DNA from: Bacteroidales bacterium UBA6207
GTDB taxonomy: Bacteria > Bacteroidota > Bacteroidia > Bacteroidales > F082
Assembly: GCA_002421995.1 (NCBI GenBank)
Contig: DISP01000222.1
Coordinates: forward strand, 1 to 54,584
DNA length: 54,584 nucleotides
Direction: 5' to 3'
Part shown: positions 52,151 to 54,584 of the stretch, one piece after another
How positions within the stretch are numbered: the stretch's first letter is position 1
Layout: the number at the start of each line of letters is the position of its first letter
The notes under the pieces: model-generated
Databases searched by the model: none
The model's input: the letters and a program-made list of their open reading frames with translations, nothing else
What the model was told of the DNA's origin: nothing
Translations under genes and position numbers: made by a program

Positions 52151-54028
52151 TTATTTCTTCGGAATGAGCTTTTCGTAATCGTCCAGACTGCCGTTGTTGA
52201 GACAGGTTTCGATGATCCGGTGTCCGAGCTCAGACAATTCGGGCGTTCTGTATTGTTCGAGTTCTTTGTAGAAGAATTTCGTAAGTATCTCAGCACCTTT
52301 GTCATAGCCTTCAAAACCCAATTCAGGTTGTTTATAGGTTTTTAGAAAACGCGAAGGGATTTTTGAGCCTTCAATGGTCAGAAATTCAAGCTCATAGCCA
52401 AGCAGTGGGCATCGTGCAGCTGAAATCTGATCGGGTCTGAATTTTGAGTTTCCACGGCGGGTCAGGTATTCGCGCATCAGCAATTGCGGACGGAAGCCAA
52501 CCTTCCAAACGCCAACATACTGGTTTGGTGTTAAAACATAATTGGTGTCGGTTTTCGAGGAGATTTGGTCAAGCAGAAGATTGGCGTGGCGCACCATTTT
52601 GCCGGTTGCAAAAGGCCAATACGATCCAACACCTTCACTTTCCATTCCTTTGCCGGTGCTGATGATAGACGGGTTGGCATGTCCGCGGGGCGAAACAAGC
52701 CGCCAAAGCCAGGCTAAAGCAGGTGGAAGAAAATGAAAAAGACCAAGAATTCCATAAGTTGGATCCTGCATCGAGCTTGGGGGGGTGCGAACACCAAAGC
52801 TCCTGACATCAATATGTACCGGATTTGAAACAACACCTTCGAACAACTCACGCGGAACAACCACACGGGGATTGGGACAAGGCTTGCCCGGACTGTCTTC
52901 GATGTGATTCCATGGCAACGCTGTTCCACCCGGATGTGTTTGAATGTTTAGAAACAACAATGGCTGTTTCGCATTGATTGTGATCTTTTCCAACACAGGA
53001 TCAATGCCATAGCCTGTGATGTTGTCGGTGCGGATGAACCATGAATTTTCGCCATCGAGCAGCCGCAACCGTTTGCTTTCTGTCTGGAGCGAGCTGTGAA
53101 CTGTTGCCATGTCATCACAGACAGGATGAATATCGCAGAATCTTGGAATCTGTATTGTTCTTTTTTCACCGGTGACGATGTTTGTGCCAATCAGAACTTC
53201 TCCACTTGGCTCACGCACAATATGTTGAAGCATTTCGCTTTTACCGCCGCCACTGGCTCCTTCGTGCATAAAGCGTGTGATGTTGTCATACGGACTCACC
53301 GACTCAACAGCTGAGCAGTGTGTTGTGGCCCAGCCTTCGTTTTCGCCCAAAGTTAGTAAAACGCCATAGATCCCTTTTTTTGCACTTGGGCCGGGATACA
53401 GGTTGTAGGAAAAAATCTCATAAGCCTTTTCGAGGCGGTTATGCACAACAATTTGTTTTCCATTGAAGTGTGTGTGTCTGAAAGGAGGAGCAACAAAAAT
53501 CGTTGCATAAATGTCAGTACCTGAAGGTATTTCATTGAACCTGACAATTTTTTGCAACATGGCTAATCCCATTGCAAAAAAACCTGCATTGGCAGGTGCA
53601 ACAGCCATCCCGAACGGACTGTCTTCCATCAAACCAATCTTAAAAAAGAAAATCACAAGTTCCTGTTCTTTTAGCCAGTCGAAGGTTTGTTGACGCAGTC
53701 CGCTAAAAGAATAGCCCATACGATCCGCAAATTTTTCCTTATCTGTTGGAAGTGCATCAGCAATGAGCATCGTGTCCGGATCGCGACGGCGCATATAGGG
53801 TTCCGGATAATTGGCTGAAATTCCGTTTGTTACTTTATGAACGACGGCTTCGGTTATCTTTCCTTTGCCCGCAACATCGTAGCATACTTCGTAGCTCAGG
53901 TTTTCTTTTGAACCCAGACTGGCTTCGGCCAAATCTTCATAATTCTCAAAGAACCTGATTTCTTTTTTGCTCTGTCGGATGATTGCGTCAACCTCTCGGG
54001 ATATATGAAATGGAAATGGATAGTTCAT
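52151..54028 (-). CDS. DUF4914-family protein with P-loop
   Basis: 625 residues, no signal peptide. I recognise the DUF4914 family, known mainly from Bacteroidota and clostridia-like anaerobes. Near the centre, MHEGASGGGKSEMLQ (G257-S264) is a P-loop of the type found in PEP carboxykinase and HPr kinase (G-x-S-G-x-G-K-S). IPRFCDIHPVCDDMAT and FRHTHFNGKQIVVHNR follow or precede it and may bind metal or substrate. There is no visible Walker B or second motif I can assign. The first residues include a charged helical part; the last 150 are alpha/beta. Function not known; a PEPCK/HPr-kinase-type phosphotransferase is a guess. Stands alone. Confidence 0.75.
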   Translation of the reverse strand: MNYPFPFHISREVDAIIRQSKKEIRFFENYEDLAEASLGSKENLSYEVCYDVAGKGKITEAVVHKVTNGISANYPEPYMRRRDPDTMLIADALPTDKEKFADRMGYSFSGLRQQTFDWLKEQELVIFFFKIGLMEDSPFGMAVAPANAGFFAMGLAMLQKIVRFNEIPSGTDIYATIFVAPPFRHTHFNGKQIVVHNRLEKAYEIFSYNLYPGPSAKKGIYGVLLTLGENEGWATTHCSAVESVSPYDNITRFMHEGASGGGKSEMLQHIVREPSGEVLIGTNIVTGEKRTIQIPRFCDIHPVCDDMATVHSSLQTESKRLRLLDGENSWFIRTDNITGYGIDPVLEKITINAKQPLLFLNIQTHPGGTALPWNHIEDSPGKPCPNPRVVVPRELFEGVVSNPVHIDVRSFGVRTPPSSMQDPTYGILGLFHFLPPALAWLWRLVSPRGHANPSIISTGKGMESEGVGSYWPFATGKMVRHANLLLDQISSKTDTNYVLTPNQYVGVWKVGFRPQLLMREYLTRRGNSKFRPDQISAARCPLLGYELEFLTIEGSKIPSRFLKTYKQPELGFEGYDKGAEILTKFFYKELEQYRTPELSELGHRIIETCLNNGSLDDYEKLIPKK

Positions 54029-54182
54029 AATATGCTTATATATATTGTTAATTGAATAACAAAGAACGTTTGTTTTTAGTCAGGCGGCTTTCGGAACAAG
54101 CCAAAATCGTACGAAAATCGTCTTAAATCGGTTGCGCGGAGCAGTTGGAATTGGGTTCTGAACGGCAAAAAATGGTGATTTA
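54029..54182. other. Spacer upstream of the DUF4914 gene
   Basis: No gene seen; contains the promoter region of the DUF4914 gene, without a clear consensus box. Confidence 0.4.
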
Positions 54183-54584
54183 GGGTCTGCTGAAAAACTC
54201 CCCGAGCCTAATAAAGCAAAATTTCATCCACATTTCACAAAGTGAGAAGATGGCTTTTTCGCATTAATTTGTGCCAAAATCAGTTTAACCGCAGAGGGCG
54301 CAAAGAAGGCGAAGAGTAAACAAAGGGCTGACGCATTGTGATTTAATGAAGGCGAATGAAGCGATTAGAAATCATCAATCTCTCTGCGTTCTCTGCGCCT
54401 ACTTGGCGGTCTCTGCGGTAAAAAAAAAGAACACTGCCGAAGTCTTTTCATTCAATCCGAGCTTCGAATTTAGATCGAGATGCAAGCTTTTTGAGCTAAA
54501 CAGATTCAAATGCGTGCACAAATAATATAAAATACAGTTTTTATTTATTGATAATGATTCACTTAAGGGTTTTTCAGCAGACCC
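54183..54584. mobile_element. MITE-like element with 16-bp terminal inverted repeats
   Basis: GGGTCTGCTGAAAAAC at 54183-54198 recurs as its exact reverse complement at 54569-54584. The 402 bp between hold no ORF of note. Inside is an imperfect inverted pair (54284-54316 with 54391-54423) built on the phrases CGCAGAG.GCGCAAAGAAGG and CTCTGCGCC..., a repetitive phrase I recall from other environmental bacterial genomes. The right end coincides with the last base of the window, so a target duplication cannot be seen. It looks like a non-autonomous transposon or a deleted insertion sequence. Confidence 0.75.
54284..54423. repeat. Imperfect internal inverted repeat of the MITE-like element
   Basis: The arms 54284-54316 and 54391-54423 are near-complements (for example CCGCAGAG with CTCTGCGG and GGCG with CGCC); the spacer is 74 bp. 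Could form a large cruciform or RNA hairpin. Confidence 0.7.

Overview
The window is a stretch of a Bacteroidota chromosome, most likely a Bacteroidales-like or related anaerobic lineage, although the order is inferred. Evidence: many genes have promoters of the Bacteroidota type, with a TAnnTTTG -7 box (best cases TTTG-N20-TAGTTTTG before tnaA and TTTG-N20-TACTTTTG before the tRNA gene). The type IX secretion component PorZ is present, two exported proteins carry type IX C-terminal sorting domains, and there are Bacteroidota-style surface lipoproteins. No CRISPR array, phage module or rRNA operon was seen. Most of the window is an ordinary, densely packed core chromosome.

Layout. 1-6.3 kb (minus strand): the N-terminal 702 codons of a secreted CotH-family protein that runs off the left edge, an exported small protein, and a three-gene operon of secreted beta-propeller proteins ending in a strong terminator. 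6.5-8.6 kb (minus): hot-dog thioesterase, MscL, YceI-like protein, OB-fold membrane protein. 9.0-13.7 kb: tryptophanase with a long untranslated leader, a lone CBM48 protein, free-methionine-sulfoxide reductase, an MntP-like membrane protein, a secreted endonuclease I and a QueD/PTPS enzyme. 13.8-18.3 kb (minus): Omp85-like barrel, hybrid histidine kinase, YraN, LD-carboxypeptidase. 18.3-28.2 kb (plus): MetRS, transaldolase, tRNA-Arg(CCU), a POTRA-barrel protein, topoisomerase I, a degenerate ureohydrolase and RNase HI. 28.2-35.5 kb: rlmH, a helical protein, nitroreductase, lipA-lipB converging on recO-porZ, and a barrel-like protein. 35.7-41.2 kb: a 1154-residue receiver/PPDK-ATP-grasp fusion, an alpha/beta hydrolase and L-serine dehydratase.

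41.2-54.6 kb is the accessory-looking part. It holds a tandem pair of surface lipoproteins (the second with its signal peptide out of frame behind an A7 tract), and a DUF4143 AAA ATPase bracketed by two 59-bp direct repeats built from paired palindromes. An OppDF-type ABC ATPase fusion follows. Then come a compact operon of an HlyD-like adaptor, a VTC-type polyphosphate polymerase and DUF4956; tandem ssb genes without the usual acidic tails; comF; an acyltransferase; a small secreted protein; and a DUF4914 P-loop protein. The window ends in a 402-bp MITE-like element whose right terminal repeat coincides with the last base.

How the genes work together: lipA-lipB make and attach lipoate; porZ belongs to the machinery that exports the sorting-domain proteins and, probably, CotH; metG, topA, rnhA, recO, rlmH and ssb are housekeeping. 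The best candidates for undescribed biology are the repeat-flanked ATPase, the HlyD-VTC-DUF4956 operon, the lipoprotein pair with the A7 switch, the ATP-grasp/receiver fusion and the DUF4914 protein.
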